Source of the DNA: Eubacteriales bacterium
GTDB lineage: Bacteria; Bacillota; Clostridia; Lachnospirales; Lachnospiraceae
NCBI GenBank assembly: GCA_030524175.1
Contig: JAUNHC010000031.1
Coordinates: forward strand, 1 to 63,933
DNA length: 63,933 nucleotides
Reading direction: 5' to 3'
This document shows, piece after piece, positions 9,280 to 19,475 of this stretch. The translations under genes and the position numbers were made by a program. The notes below the pieces were generated by a model. The model was not told the DNA's origin, did not search any database, and saw nothing but the letters and a program-made list of their open reading frames with translations. Numbering within the stretch: position 1 is the first letter of the stretch; each line of letters begins with the position of its first letter.

Positions 9280-9305
9280 GTCCCGGCTTTTGTCCGGGAC
9301 TTTTA
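9280..9305 (+). terminator. Terminator after the P-loop kinase
   Basis: GTCCCGG (9280-9286) pairs with CCGGGAC (9294-9300) across a seven-base loop, and TTTTA follows. Confidence 0.85.
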
Positions 9306-9405
9306 TTGTCAATAGTAAATTAGCCTCACGAACTAATTTTGTCCTGTATTTCCACGAAAACGCCAAATATAAATCTTAAAAAAATATAAATTTACTAAAA
9401 AACAC

Positions 9406-9454
9406 TTGCCATTTTTGTAAAAATGTATATTATATATAGTTAGCCGACTAACTA
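9406..9454 (+). promoter_or_regulatory. Promoter and MarR-type operator of the exporter operon
   Basis: TTGCCA at 9406-9411 and TATTAT at 9428-9433 are 16 bases apart. Directly after the -10 lies an inverted repeat, TAGTTAG (9437-9443) and CTAACTA (9448-9454), covering the presumed transcription start. This is a classic position for autorepression by the MarR protein encoded next. Confidence 0.72.
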
Positions 9455-9474
9455 ATATAATGGGAGGTGAGAAG

Positions 9475-9972
9475 GTGCATCCATTTGATTTTGAGAATTA
9501 TGAAGACAAGGGTATGCAAGGTCTTATGATGGAAATGAGCAGGCGGTACGCAGGGAAGTGCTTCCATCAGATCATGGAATCGGGAATCTATCCCGGACAG
9601 GTGCCGGTGCTCCGGCTTTTGGCGGAGAAGGACGGTTACAACCAGCGGGAGATTGCCCAGCGTCTGCGTATTAAGCCGCCTACGGTCAATGTGACGATCC
9701 AGCGATTGGAGAAGTCCGGTACTGTTTTCCGTAAACAGGACGAGAATGACCAGAGAGTGACGAGGATCTATCTCACAGATAAAGGAAGAAAGTGTGTATC
9801 TGAGGCTATGGGCAAGATCATGGCCAATGAGAAATTAATTTTCGGCAATTTCAGTGAGACGGAGATTTGCCTGATGCGTCGGTTTTTCCGGCAGATCATA
9901 GAGAATATTGATGCCATACCCGGGCCGTCAAGAGAAGATTGTATGAGGAAAGAGGGATTGGATAAATGCTGA
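9475..9972 (+). CDS. MarR-family transcriptional regulator
   Basis: Winged-helix repressor of 165 residues. GTG at 9475 is preferred because GGAGGTGA lies just upstream; an ATG at 9460 would place that site inside the gene. It contains the recognition helix region QREIAQRLRIKPPTVNVTIQRLEKSG and the wing ENDQRVTRIYLTDKGR. Its 3' end overlaps the first exporter gene by seven bases, so the three genes form one unit. It probably binds the palindrome at 9437-9454 and is released by an exported toxic compound. Confidence 0.9.
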   Translation: MHPFDFENYEDKGMQGLMMEMSRRYAGKCFHQIMESGIYPGQVPVLRLLAEKDGYNQREIAQRLRIKPPTVNVTIQRLEKSGTVFRKQDENDQRVTRIYLTDKGRKCVSEAMGKIMANEKLIFGNFSETEICLMRRFFRQIIENIDAIPGPSREDCMRKEGLDKC

Positions 9973-12128
9973 AACTGATAAAATATCTGAAAAAATCAGC
10001 AGGATACATTGTCCTGATCGTAGCATTGCTGTTTTTGCAGGCTTACTGCGATCTGTCTCTGCCGGATTATACCTCGAGAATTGTGAATGTGGGAATCCAG
10101 CAGAATGGAATTGAGGACGGTGTTCCGGAGAAAATCAGGGTATCTACAATGGAGAACCTTGAGCTTTTAATGAAAGAAGATGTAAAAGAGAAAATTGAAG
10201 ACTCCTATACAAAAGACGGAGATATTTATGTGCTGAAGAAAGATATTTCCGGGGACAAGAGGGAGGAACTGAATGATGCATTCTGCAAGCCGATGATGAT
10301 GCTTTCCGGAATGACATCAGAGGATGGAGACAGCAAAGCCATGCTTTCGCAGATGGGGATTCCGGAGGGGGCAGACCCCATGCAGGTACTGGCACAGCTT
10401 CCCCGGGAAGCCTTGGATAAAATGACTGAAGGTATGGATGAGAAGCTTTCAGATATGCCGGAATCACTACTTACCCAGTCGGCAGTTATGTTTGTGAGAG
10501 CAGAATATGAAGCAATGGGTGAGGACGTGGATGCAATTCAGATGGATTATATTAAGACATCCGGAATCCGGATGCTTTTAATGGCTCTTTTGATTATGCT
10601 GGCGGCAATCAGCGTAACCTTCCTTTCTGCCAGAGTGGCAGCAGCCCTGGGGCATGATCTGAGAAATAATGTTTACCGGAAGGTAATTGGTTTTTCCGGC
10701 GGTGAATACAATAAGTTTTCCACAGCATCACTCATAACCAGAAGCACCAACGATGTACAGCAGGTGCAGCAGACAATGACTATGATGTTCAGGATTGTGC
10801 TTTATGCCCCGATTTTAGGTATCGGCGGTGTGATCAAGGTACTCCAGACAGAGGCATCTATGACCTGGATCCTGGCAGTGGCTGTCATATTGATCCTGCT
10901 GCTGGTGGTTACTCTGTTTGCCCTGGCAATGCCGAAATTTACAAAGCTGCAGACACTCATTGACCGGCTGAATCTTGTGACCAGAGAGATCCTGATCGGT
11001 ATTCCTGTCATCAGGGCATTCAGCAGGGAAAAGCATGAAGAAGAGCGTTTTGAAGAGGCAAATGACACTTTGACCAGGACGAATCTCTTTGTCAACCGTT
11101 GTATGACATTTATGATGCCTACCATGATGCTGATCATGAACGGTATCTCAGTTCTGATCATATATAGCGGAGCTCATTCAGTGGATAACGGCACGATGCA
11201 GGTAGGAAATGTTATGGCGTTTATACAGTATGCCATGCAGATCATCATGTCCTTCCTGCTGATCACTGCAATGTCCATCATGCTCCCAAGGGCAAACGTT
11301 TCAGCGCGCCGTATCAATGAAGTGCTGACTACTAAAGAGAGTATTCTTGACCCGGAGAGCCCGGTACAGCCTTCTGAGAGAGAAAAAGGTACAGTGGAAT
11401 TCGATCATGTGACCTTCGCTTATCCGGAAGCAGATGAAAGCGTTCTTACTGATATTACATTCAAGGCAAGGAAGGGAGAAACCGTGGCGGTGATCGGAAG
11501 TACCGGAAGCGGCAAGAGTTCCCTTATAAACCTTATACCGAGGTTTTATGATGTTACAAAGGGCAGCGTCCGTGTGGACGGTGTAGATGTAAGGGATATG
11601 TCCCAGAAAGATTTAAGGGACCGTCTTGGTTATGTGCCTCAAAAGGGTGTTCTCTTCTCAGGTACGATTGATTCCAATATCCGTTACGGTAAGACAGATA
11701 TATCTGAGGTTGAGGTTAAGGAAGCGGCAGAAGTTGCCCAGGCTGCAGATTTCATTGAAGAGAAAAAAGCTGCCTATAATGCCCCCATATCTCAGGGAGG
11801 AACTAATGTTTCCGGCGGACAGAAGCAGCGTCTCTCCATTGCAAGAGCAATAGCGAAAAAACCGGAGATATTTATATTTGACGATAGCTTTTCTGCACTG
11901 GACTTCAAGACAGACAGTAAGCTGCGCAAAGCTCTTAAAGAGCACACCAAGGACGCCACCACGATCATTGTGGCTCAGCGTATCAGCACTATTTTACATG
12001 CAGATCAGATTATTGTATTGGATGACGGACGAATGGCCGGCATCGGAACTCATCAGAAACTTATGAAGAGCTGTGAGGTTTACCGTCAGATTGCAATGTC
12101 ACAGTTATCAGAGGAGGAATTGGCATGA
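9966..12128 (+). CDS. Heterodimeric ABC exporter, degenerate-site subunit
   Basis: Half-transporter of 720 residues: six-helix membrane domain plus ATPase domain. About 150 residues are inserted between the first two membrane helices (about 40-195), probably extracellular, which makes it longer than its partner. The ATPase has Walker A GSTGSGKSS and an intact signature VSGGQKQ. The Walker B is FIFDDSFSALD, with Asp in place of the catalytic Glu, and the H-loop reads VAQRIST, with Gln for His. These changes mark the non-hydrolysing site of heterodimeric exporters such as TM287/288 or BmrCD. The partner starts four bases before its stop. Drug or lipid export is inferred from MarR control. Confidence 0.9.
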   Translation: MLKLIKYLKKSAGYIVLIVALLFLQAYCDLSLPDYTSRIVNVGIQQNGIEDGVPEKIRVSTMENLELLMKEDVKEKIEDSYTKDGDIYVLKKDISGDKREELNDAFCKPMMMLSGMTSEDGDSKAMLSQMGIPEGADPMQVLAQLPREALDKMTEGMDEKLSDMPESLLTQSAVMFVRAEYEAMGEDVDAIQMDYIKTSGIRMLLMALLIMLAAISVTFLSARVAAALGHDLRNNVYRKVIGFSGGEYNKFSTASLITRSTNDVQQVQQTMTMMFRIVLYAPILGIGGVIKVLQTEASMTWILAVAVILILLLVVTLFALAMPKFTKLQTLIDRLNLVTREILIGIPVIRAFSREKHEEERFEEANDTLTRTNLFVNRCMTFMMPTMMLIMNGISVLIIYSGAHSVDNGTMQVGNVMAFIQYAMQIIMSFLLITAMSIMLPRANVSARRINEVLTTKESILDPESPVQPSEREKGTVEFDHVTFAYPEADESVLTDITFKARKGETVAVIGSTGSGKSSLINLIPRFYDVTKGSVRVDGVDVRDMSQKDLRDRLGYVPQKGVLFSGTIDSNIRYGKTDISEVEVKEAAEVAQAADFIEEKKAAYNAPISQGGTNVSGGQKQRLSIARAIAKKPEIFIFDDSFSALDFKTDSKLRKALKEHTKDATTIIVAQRISTILHADQIIVLDDGRMAGIGTHQKLMKSCEVYRQIAMSQLSEEELA

Positions 12129-13966
12129 GTGAGCAGAGAAAAAGAGGCCCCATGGGAGGCCACGGCCGGGGAATGGCTCCGGTGGAGAAAGCCAAGGACT
12201 TCAGAGGGGCAATGGCCAAGCTGTTTAAATATATGGGACGGTATAAATTGCGTTTTGCCCTGATGTTTGTGTTTGCAGTGGCAGGCACAGTCTTTAGCAT
12301 TGTAGGTCCCAAGATACTTGGAAAAGCCACTACGGAACTGTTTAACGGGCTGTTGGCAAAAGTAAACGGTACCGGAGGCATTGACTTCGGTAAAATCGGA
12401 ACAATTCTTTTATGGACACTGGGATTATATTTGGTCAGTGCATGTTTTACCTACATTCAGGGATTTGTAATGACCGGGATTTCCAATGATGTCACATATA
12501 ATTTAAGAAAAGATATCTCAAAGAAAATCAACAGGCTTCCGCTGGATTACTTTGAGAGCAGGCCAAACGGAGAGATCCTCTCCAGGGTGACTAACGATGT
12601 GGATACTCTGCAGATGAGTCTGAACCAGAGTCTGACCCAGATGATCACGTCGATCACCACGTTGATCGGTGTGCTGATCATGATGCTGTCCATCAATGTG
12701 TGGATGACACTGGTAGCATTGCTGATCCTGCCCGTGTCAATGGTGATCATCAGCCAGGTGATGAAGCGCTCTCAGAAATATTTCCGCGATCAGCAGAGAT
12801 ATTTAGGCCAGGTCAACGGCCAGATTGAAGAAAATTTTGGCGGTCACAATGTTGTAAAGGTGTTTAACAAAGAAGAGGATGTTGTACAGGAATTTGAAAA
12901 GGACAATAAAAAGTTATATGAATCAGCCTGGAAATCCCAGTTTTTCTCAGGTATGATGATGCCCATCATGCAGTTTGTAGGAAACCTTGGATACGTGATG
13001 GTTGCCCTTCTGGGCGGTGTTTTTGCCATCAGAGGAGCGATCGAGGTTGGTGAGATCCAGTCCTTCTTCCAGTACATCCGGAATTTCACTCAGCCCATTC
13101 AGCAGATAGCACAGGTTACCAACCTGCTTCAGTCTTCAGCCGCAGCTTCAGAGCGTGTGTTTGAGTTTCTGGAGGAGCCGGAGGAGGATCAGAAAGTAGA
13201 GAATCCGGCAGATATCACAGGACTTAGCGGTGATGTTCAGTTTGAACATGTGAAATTCGGATACAATCCCGACCGTATCATTATCAAAGATTTTTCAGCA
13301 GATATCCGGGATGGACAAAAAGTAGCCATTGTAGGTCCTACCGGAGCAGGAAAAACAACTATGGTGAAACTGCTCATGCGTTTCTACGATGTAAACGGCG
13401 GCGCGATCAAGGTGGACGGCCACAATCTAAAGGAATTTAACAGAAGCCAGCTCCGGGAAATGTTCGGAATGGTTCTTCAGGATACATGGCTGTTCTCCGG
13501 AACCATAATGGAGAATATCCGTTATGGAAGACTGGAAGCAACAGATGAAGAGGTGATCGCGGCAGCTAAGGCGGCTCATATCCATAATTTCATCATGCAG
13601 CAGCCAGGAGGCTATCAGATGGTTCTGGACGAGGAAACCAGCAATATTTCCCAGGGACAGAAACAGCTTTTGACCATAGCCCGCGCTATATTGGCAGACA
13701 ATAAAATCCTCATTCTGGACGAAGCCACATCCTCTGTGGATACAAGAACAGAGATGCGGATCCAGAAAGCTATGGATAACCTGATGAAAGGACGTACCAG
13801 CTTTGTGATCGCACATCGTCTTTCCACTATCAAAGATGCAGATCTGATCCTGGTCATGAAGGATGGAGATATTATCGAACAGGGCAGCCATCAGGAACTG
13901 CTGGAGCGCAACGGCTTCTATGCAGATTTGTATAACAGCCAGTTTGAAAAAGCAGAAGCAGTATAA
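12125..13966 (+). CDS. Heterodimeric ABC exporter, catalytic subunit
   Basis: Half-transporter of 613 residues coupled by ATGA overlap to the preceding gene. A hydrophilic Gly/Arg-rich N-terminus is followed by six membrane helices and an ATPase domain with Walker A GPTGAGKTT, canonical Walker B LILDEATSSVD and H-loop IAHRLST. Its signature is ISQGQKQ instead of LSGGQ, which would complete the degenerate site with the partner's Walker A/B. The two subunits are thus complementary: one functional and one degenerate site. The substrate is unknown; multidrug, peptide or lipid are all possible. A terminator follows at 13981. Confidence 0.92.
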   Translation: MSEQRKRGPMGGHGRGMAPVEKAKDFRGAMAKLFKYMGRYKLRFALMFVFAVAGTVFSIVGPKILGKATTELFNGLLAKVNGTGGIDFGKIGTILLWTLGLYLVSACFTYIQGFVMTGISNDVTYNLRKDISKKINRLPLDYFESRPNGEILSRVTNDVDTLQMSLNQSLTQMITSITTLIGVLIMMLSINVWMTLVALLILPVSMVIISQVMKRSQKYFRDQQRYLGQVNGQIEENFGGHNVVKVFNKEEDVVQEFEKDNKKLYESAWKSQFFSGMMMPIMQFVGNLGYVMVALLGGVFAIRGAIEVGEIQSFFQYIRNFTQPIQQIAQVTNLLQSSAAASERVFEFLEEPEEDQKVENPADITGLSGDVQFEHVKFGYNPDRIIIKDFSADIRDGQKVAIVGPTGAGKTTMVKLLMRFYDVNGGAIKVDGHNLKEFNRSQLREMFGMVLQDTWLFSGTIMENIRYGRLEATDEEVIAAAKAAHIHNFIMQQPGGYQMVLDEETSNISQGQKQLLTIARAILADNKILILDEATSSVDTRTEMRIQKAMDNLMKGRTSFVIAHRLSTIKDADLILVMKDGDIIEQGSHQELLERNGFYADLYNSQFEKAEAV

Positions 13967-13980
13967 ATATTAAAAATCAA

Positions 13981-14023
13981 AAATGCAGCTTACCTTGGCA
14001 GCAGGGGCAGGCTGCATTTTTTG
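13981..14023 (+). terminator. Terminator of the MarR/exporter operon
   Basis: AATGCAGC at 13982-13989 pairs with GCTGCATT at 14011-14018, followed by TTTT. Confidence 0.85.
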
Positions 14024-14150
14024 TGGTGTGGAAAGTGGATACTTGTATTGTTCATAAATAAAATAATGTAAAATATTCCCAAATCGGTTTGAAAAGCTTT
14101 TCGTTTGTAGTAAAATATAACTAATACAGATGGAAAGGGGCTGATTTTAG

Positions 14151-15962
14151 ATGGAGAAGGGAAACGGCCAGAAAGCAATAGCCGGGGGAGGTGCGTTCAA
14201 CTGCCGGTATGATGAGTTCCTGACCTTGATGGAGGCCGATGAAAGTCTGTTTGATTTTATGGGGTTTTCAAGAGAAGAATTCGAGAAGGAATTCGGCAAT
14301 CATGTGCTTGAGGCAATCTATGAGGGTGACAGAGAAATAATTTTAGAAGAGATCAAGAGACAGCTTTCCAAGGGAAAAGTCTTTATGTATGAGAACAGGC
14401 TGAAAGTTAAAGGCGGCATTAACCGGTGGGTATGGGTCAGTGCCGAGCTGAAACAGGATGATACAGACGGGAATTGGTTTCATTGTACCTTCCATGATAT
14501 CAGCTGTGAAAAAGAAGCGCAGGAAAGACTGGAAATGAGTGAGAAGCGGTATGAGATCATACTTTCCCATATGCAGGATATAATTTTCGAACTGGACTGT
14601 ACCACTTATGACATATATTATTCCCCAAGCTTTGAAAAGAAATTCGGTTACCAGATTCCTGTAAAGGGATTTCCGGATTCCATGTTTGCCACTGACATTG
14701 TTTATGAAGAGGACAAGGCCCCTCTCCGTAAGCGGTTTCAGGCTATGCTAAAAGGCAGCGGAGAAATGGAATGTGAATACAGGCTGAAAAAAATAGACGG
14801 TACCTATATCTGGGTGGATGTACATGCCACAGCTTTACGTGACGAGGAAGGAAGACTGCTTAAAATCCTGGGAATCATATCAGATATTGACCAGCGTAAG
14901 CAGGAAATCCTCAAAGCAAAGAGAGCTGCCACCTCAGATCCTCTTACAGGTCTTTTGAACAGACGGGAATGTGCGGCCCAGATAGAACAATATATGAGAG
15001 AAAACCAGGAACCGGCTGCGTTTCTTTTGATCGATGTGGACAATTTTAAGCAGATCAATGACACATACGGGCATTTGTACGGAGACAGTGTTCTCAATCA
15101 GGCAGCAGGCAGCCTGAAGGCAATTTTCCGCAGGAATGATATTGTGGGACGCATCGGAGGAGATGAGTTCGTAGTATTTATGACAAATCTTAGCCAGAGA
15201 GGAGTCATTGCATCCAAGACAGCAGATATCCAGCATATATTCCAGAGCTTTGCTGTGGGAGATATGCCCTGCGGAATCGGGTGCAGCATCGGAGTCAGTT
15301 TTTATCCTGGACATGGCAATGACTTCCGCTCATTGTTCTCCAAGGCTGATGTGGCAATGTACCAGGCCAAGAAAAAGGGAAAAGGCGGCTATTGTGTTTA
15401 TGGGAACAGGGTGGTAAGTGAGGATGACACAGACCCTATCCAGCCTTCCCGTGAGATGCAGAAAAATCTCCATGATTATATTCTTGAGTATACTCTGAAT
15501 ATTTTTATAGAAAATACACAGAATCATTGTGCTGTTCCCAAGCTGCTGAACTTGCTGGGAAGAGTTTTTAGTGCAGACCGTATATACATTTTCCAGAAAA
15601 TGAATACAATGAAATTGACGAATACATACGGATGGACCTCTGATGAAGGGGCTTCAGACGGAATAAAGCCACCGGATATCAGAAGATTTCCTATGGAGGA
15701 GACCATCACATTTTACAATGATACGGGGAAGCTTAAGGATCTTGAAATGCGGCAATGGTTTGCCGCCCGCAGTACAAAGGCTGCTGCTGTCTTCTGCATG
15801 AAGGATATGGAAGAAATCCTCACTGCCGTGGTATACGAGGACTGCCATGATACCCGTCCTTCCAGCGATGAGGAGCGGTATTCCATTTTGATGATCAGCC
15901 GGCTGATTCATTTGTTTCTCTTAAAAGAGAAGGCGGCTGGGGAAAGGAACACAATAAAATGA
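14151..15962 (+). CDS. PAS-PAS-GGDEF diguanylate cyclase
   Basis: Putative c-di-GMP synthase of 603 residues, without obvious membrane segments. Two PAS folds occupy about 15-120 and 130-255. The GGDEF domain (about 262-420) has the intact active-site motif RIGGDEFVVF at about 336-340. RRND, five residues upstream of it, forms the RxxD inhibitory I-site. The last ~160 residues look like a GAF-type sensory domain. The start follows GGAAAGGGG. Its stop overlaps the ATG of the AraC gene, so the two are co-expressed. The signal sensed is unknown. Confidence 0.88.
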   Translation: MEKGNGQKAIAGGGAFNCRYDEFLTLMEADESLFDFMGFSREEFEKEFGNHVLEAIYEGDREIILEEIKRQLSKGKVFMYENRLKVKGGINRWVWVSAELKQDDTDGNWFHCTFHDISCEKEAQERLEMSEKRYEIILSHMQDIIFELDCTTYDIYYSPSFEKKFGYQIPVKGFPDSMFATDIVYEEDKAPLRKRFQAMLKGSGEMECEYRLKKIDGTYIWVDVHATALRDEEGRLLKILGIISDIDQRKQEILKAKRAATSDPLTGLLNRRECAAQIEQYMRENQEPAAFLLIDVDNFKQINDTYGHLYGDSVLNQAAGSLKAIFRRNDIVGRIGGDEFVVFMTNLSQRGVIASKTADIQHIFQSFAVGDMPCGIGCSIGVSFYPGHGNDFRSLFSKADVAMYQAKKKGKGGYCVYGNRVVSEDDTDPIQPSREMQKNLHDYILEYTLNIFIENTQNHCAVPKLLNLLGRVFSADRIYIFQKMNTMKLTNTYGWTSDEGASDGIKPPDIRRFPMEETITFYNDTGKLKDLEMRQWFAARSTKAAAVFCMKDMEEILTAVVYEDCHDTRPSSDEERYSILMISRLIHLFLLKEKAAGERNTIK

Positions 15963-16819
15963 GGCTTGTAAGAGACAATATTCCCCTGGAGAAGGAGTTT
16001 CCTTTTAAGATATCACAAGTGGTGCTGGATCATGGAAACAGTGATCCGGATGTTTTCCACTGGCATAGTTATTTTGAGATCACTTATGTGGAAAAAGGCA
16101 GCGGAAATTATTTTGTAAATGGCCAGGAATACACCATGGATGAAGGGGACATTATCATTTTTAACAATGTAGAGCCTCATGGATGGAAGCTTCTGGGCCA
16201 GGATATGCATCTACTGGTGATGGTGTTTTCTCCGGAATTCGTGGCGGAAAAGCTGAGTGTTTTTGATTCCGAGTATCTGAAACCTTTTGTGGAGAGGGGC
16301 AGCAATTTTAAAAACAGAATTGGTAAAGAAGAGCCTGTCAGTCATGAAATCTGTGAGAGTATCCGTGAGATTTATGAGGAATGGGAGGTCCGTAAGGAAG
16401 GCTATCCTTTGATGATCAAGGCAAATATTCTTCGTATTCTCACTATGCTGATCCGCACCTACCAGGACGAAAGCAAATCCGGAGAGATGCTGAAAGAGAA
16501 GAAGAACGCAATGAAGCGGCTTGAACAGGCCTTTGCCTATATTGATACACATTACTGTGACAAAATCACTCTCGATGAGGTGGCGGCCTCTGCCTATATG
16601 AGTTCCAATTATTTCTCTTCTTATTTCCGTAAAGTGACAAATATCAGCTTCAGCGATTATGTTACCAGGCTGCGGATCATGCACGCAAGAGAGCTTCTAC
16701 GCGACACAGATAAAAGCGTGATGGAGATCGCCATGGGCTGTGGATTCAATAATATTTCTAATTTTTACCGGCTTTATAAGAAGCATGTTGGAAAGTCGCC
16801 CAGGGAGGACAAGAAATAA
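15959..16819 (+). CDS. AraC-family regulator with cupin sensor domain
   Basis: Transcription factor of 286 residues. The N-terminal cupin (~15-150) includes HWHSYFEITYVEKGSGNYFVNG, typical of sugar-sensing AraC proteins. The C-terminal double helix-turn-helix (~185-286) includes ITLDEVAASAYMSSNYFSSYF and MEIAMGCGFNNISNFYRLYKK. It is translationally coupled to the GGDEF gene. The GH31 glycosidase 196 bases downstream is a likely target, though a terminator-like hairpin separates them. Confidence 0.9.
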   Translation: MRLVRDNIPLEKEFPFKISQVVLDHGNSDPDVFHWHSYFEITYVEKGSGNYFVNGQEYTMDEGDIIIFNNVEPHGWKLLGQDMHLLVMVFSPEFVAEKLSVFDSEYLKPFVERGSNFKNRIGKEEPVSHEICESIREIYEEWEVRKEGYPLMIKANILRILTMLIRTYQDESKSGEMLKEKKNAMKRLEQAFAYIDTHYCDKITLDEVAASAYMSSNYFSSYFRKVTNISFSDYVTRLRIMHARELLRDTDKSVMEIAMGCGFNNISNFYRLYKKHVGKSPREDKK

Positions 16820-16875
16820 ACCGGAAAAGGTGAAAATAGTATAAAATCTGGCGAAGATATGACATAGACAGAAAA

Positions 16876-16930
16876 TGGCCCCGATGTTAGGATGTGCATA
16901 ACAAATACTTCCTGGCACGGGGCTTTTTTA
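16876..16930 (+). terminator. Terminator between the AraC and GH31 genes
   Basis: GCCCCG (16878-16883) pairs with CGGGGC (16918-16923), followed by TTTTTT. The 34-base loop is long, so efficiency is uncertain. Confidence 0.65.
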
Positions 16931-17015
16931 TGGACTGCGCCCTTTTGTTCCGGGCTTATCCTTATAGCCTGTTGAAAATAAATGCCGGGAAATCGGAGAA
17001 GAGAGGTAGATAAAA

Positions 17016-19397
17016 ATGGCAGAAGCAAGAATTACGGATACATATGTAGAGGTAGAAGCCGGGGGGCTTAAAATTCGTCTGATTCCGGTGACAGAAGAAA
17101 TTATCCGGTGCATCACGGCAAAGAAAGAGATAAATGAAAACGCGGATTCCTTCATAATAGAGAAGAAAGAATATCCCCGGGTATCCTTTGAAACAGAGGA
17201 AGGGGAAGAGAGCATTACCATAAAAACACCAAAGGTCCGGGCAGATCTAAACTACTCCACAGGGGAGATAACCTGGAAGCATCCGGACGGCAGCGTATGG
17301 CTGAAAGAGGCAGGGAAAGACTTGACTGAAATCGATGTGATACGTTATACCACAGGGGAGGAACCACCTGTGATCAAGCGTGTAAAAACAGTGGACGGAG
17401 AGCGTAATTTCATCCAGAATCTGAAAGAAGAAGCAGACCGCAAGGCATATCGTGCCCGTATGTTTTTTAAGTGGAAAGAGGAGGAGGAGATTCACGGACT
17501 TGGTCAGGCTGAGGAAGGAATCTACAATTACAGAGGACATAATCAGTACCTTTACCAGCATAATATGCGTATCCCTATGCCTGTTCTGGTGTCCACAGAA
17601 GGGTATGGGATCCTTGTGGACTGCTGCTCACTGATGACCTTTAACGACGAAGGGAAAAAGTCTTATTTATTCCTGGATACAGTAGACCAGATTGATTATT
17701 ATTTCATGGGCGGAGAGACAATGGATAATATCATCCGTGACTGCCGCTTTCTTACCGGAAAAGCCCAGATGCTTCCTAAATGGGCCTACGGATATGTGCA
17801 GTCCAAGGAACAGTATTACACAGACCAGGAATTAGTGGATATTGTAAAGCATTACCGGGAGCTGAAGGTGCCTCTTGACTGTGTGGTCCAGGACTGGAAT
17901 ACATGGGAGCCGGGCAACTGGGGCGAGAAGATCGTAGACAAATCCCGTTACGGAAATCTGAAAAAATGTATGGATGAAATCCATGAAATGAATGCCCATA
18001 CTATGGTTTCCGTATGGCCTAATATGAATGCAGGAGGGAAAAACCATCAGGAATTTTTTGATGCCGGATACCTTTTGAATGATTATTCAACCTACAATGC
18101 CTTTGATGAAAAAGCAAGAGAAATGTACTGGAAACAGGCAAAAGAAGAGCTGTTTGACGGAGGCTTTGATTCCTGGTGGTGCGATTCCACAGAACCCTTT
18201 TCCGGCCCTGACTGGGGCGGGGAAGTGAAGAAAGAGCCATGGGAACGATATGCCCTTGTGGGAAATGAACATAAGAAATACCTGGATGCAGCTCAGGCAA
18301 ATGCTTTTGCCCTCATGCATGCAAAAGGGATTTATGAGAATCAGAGGAAGGACTGCCAGGACAAACGTGTGCTCAACCTGACACGCTCAGGATATGCATC
18401 CGGCCAGAAATATGGGGCAATGCTCTGGTCAGGAGACACCTGCGCCAGCTGGGAAAATTTTAAAATCCAGATTGTAGAGGGACTGAACATGGGACTTAGC
18501 GGATATCCTTATTGGACCTTGGATATCGGAGCCTTTTTCACTGTTGATGACAAGTGGCAGAACAGGGGCTGCGGGTGCAATACCAATCCCAATCCTCTAT
18601 GGTTCTGGCAGGGAAAATACAACGAAGGAGTGAAGGATAAGGGCTACTGTGAACTTTATACACGGTGGCTTGAGATGGGGGCTTTTCTTCCCATGTTCCG
18701 TTCCCATGGTACGGATACCCCAAGGGAAATCTGGAACTTCGGTGAGAAAGGTACGATGTTCTATGATGCCATAGAGAAGTACATCAACCTTCGTTATCAC
18801 TTGATGCCATATATCTATTCACTGGCAGGTGCAGTTCATTTTAATGATTATACGATAATGCGCAGTTTACTCTTTGATTTTCCAAAGGATAGAGAAGCCG
18901 GAAAAATTGAGAATCAGTTTATGTTTGGCCCGGCGCTTCTCATTTGTGCTGTCACAGAGCCTATGTATTATGAGGCAGGCGATGTGGAGATCCACAGGGA
19001 AAAGAAATGGAACTGTTACCTGCCTGGAGGATGCACATGGTATGATTACTGGACAAATAAGCGTTATGACGGAGGCCAGTATGTAATGGTTGATGCACCT
19101 ATTGATAAAATGCCTGTTTTCGTAAAGGCAGGTTCCATACTTCCTACCGTCCGGGGACTGCAGTACGCTGACCAGAAGCCAGAGGAGCCTATGAAAATAT
19201 ATGTTTATCCAGGTGCAGACGGAAAATTCACCTTATACGAGGATGAAGGAAACAACTATAATTTTGAGAAAGGTGCTTATGCCACAACGGAATTCTCCTG
19301 GGATGAAAAACAGCACAGCTTTTATGTACAACCCCGCCAGGGAAGCTATCCTGGAATGAAAGAACTGGAGTATACAGTGGAGGTAGTGGGAGATTAA
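17016..19397 (+). CDS. Glycoside hydrolase family 31 (alpha-glucosidase/xylosidase)
   Basis: Cytosolic retaining alpha-glycosidase of 793 residues with no signal peptide. An N-terminal beta-sandwich (~1-240) precedes the (beta/alpha)8 barrel with VVQDWNTWEPGNWG and the nucleophile segment FDSWWCDSTEPFSG, whose first Asp after WWC is the expected nucleophile. ARSHGTDT-like FRSHGTDTPREIW and the C-terminal beta domain (VFVKAGSILPT) are typical. The WWxDxTEP form is commoner in alpha-xylosidase or oligosaccharide-processing GH31 subgroups than in maltase types. It probably acts on imported oligosaccharides. An AGAGAGG site precedes the ATG. Confidence 0.9.
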   Translation: MAEARITDTYVEVEAGGLKIRLIPVTEEIIRCITAKKEINENADSFIIEKKEYPRVSFETEEGEESITIKTPKVRADLNYSTGEITWKHPDGSVWLKEAGKDLTEIDVIRYTTGEEPPVIKRVKTVDGERNFIQNLKEEADRKAYRARMFFKWKEEEEIHGLGQAEEGIYNYRGHNQYLYQHNMRIPMPVLVSTEGYGILVDCCSLMTFNDEGKKSYLFLDTVDQIDYYFMGGETMDNIIRDCRFLTGKAQMLPKWAYGYVQSKEQYYTDQELVDIVKHYRELKVPLDCVVQDWNTWEPGNWGEKIVDKSRYGNLKKCMDEIHEMNAHTMVSVWPNMNAGGKNHQEFFDAGYLLNDYSTYNAFDEKAREMYWKQAKEELFDGGFDSWWCDSTEPFSGPDWGGEVKKEPWERYALVGNEHKKYLDAAQANAFALMHAKGIYENQRKDCQDKRVLNLTRSGYASGQKYGAMLWSGDTCASWENFKIQIVEGLNMGLSGYPYWTLDIGAFFTVDDKWQNRGCGCNTNPNPLWFWQGKYNEGVKDKGYCELYTRWLEMGAFLPMFRSHGTDTPREIWNFGEKGTMFYDAIEKYINLRYHLMPYIYSLAGAVHFNDYTIMRSLLFDFPKDREAGKIENQFMFGPALLICAVTEPMYYEAGDVEIHREKKWNCYLPGGCTWYDYWTNKRYDGGQYVMVDAPIDKMPVFVKAGSILPTVRGLQYADQKPEEPMKIYVYPGADGKFTLYEDEGNNYNFEKGAYATTEFSWDEKQHSFYVQPRQGSYPGMKELEYTVEVVGD

Positions 19398-19475
19398 CGG
19401 TTATCTGATAACTGCGACCATACAAAATGTACCGCCTTGCCGGCTGTTTTTCTGACAGAAGGGGGCATTACATGG

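Noticed and set aside
16820-17015. Riboswitch before the GH31 gene
   Set aside because: Only a simple long-loop terminator is seen; no conserved aptamer sequence.
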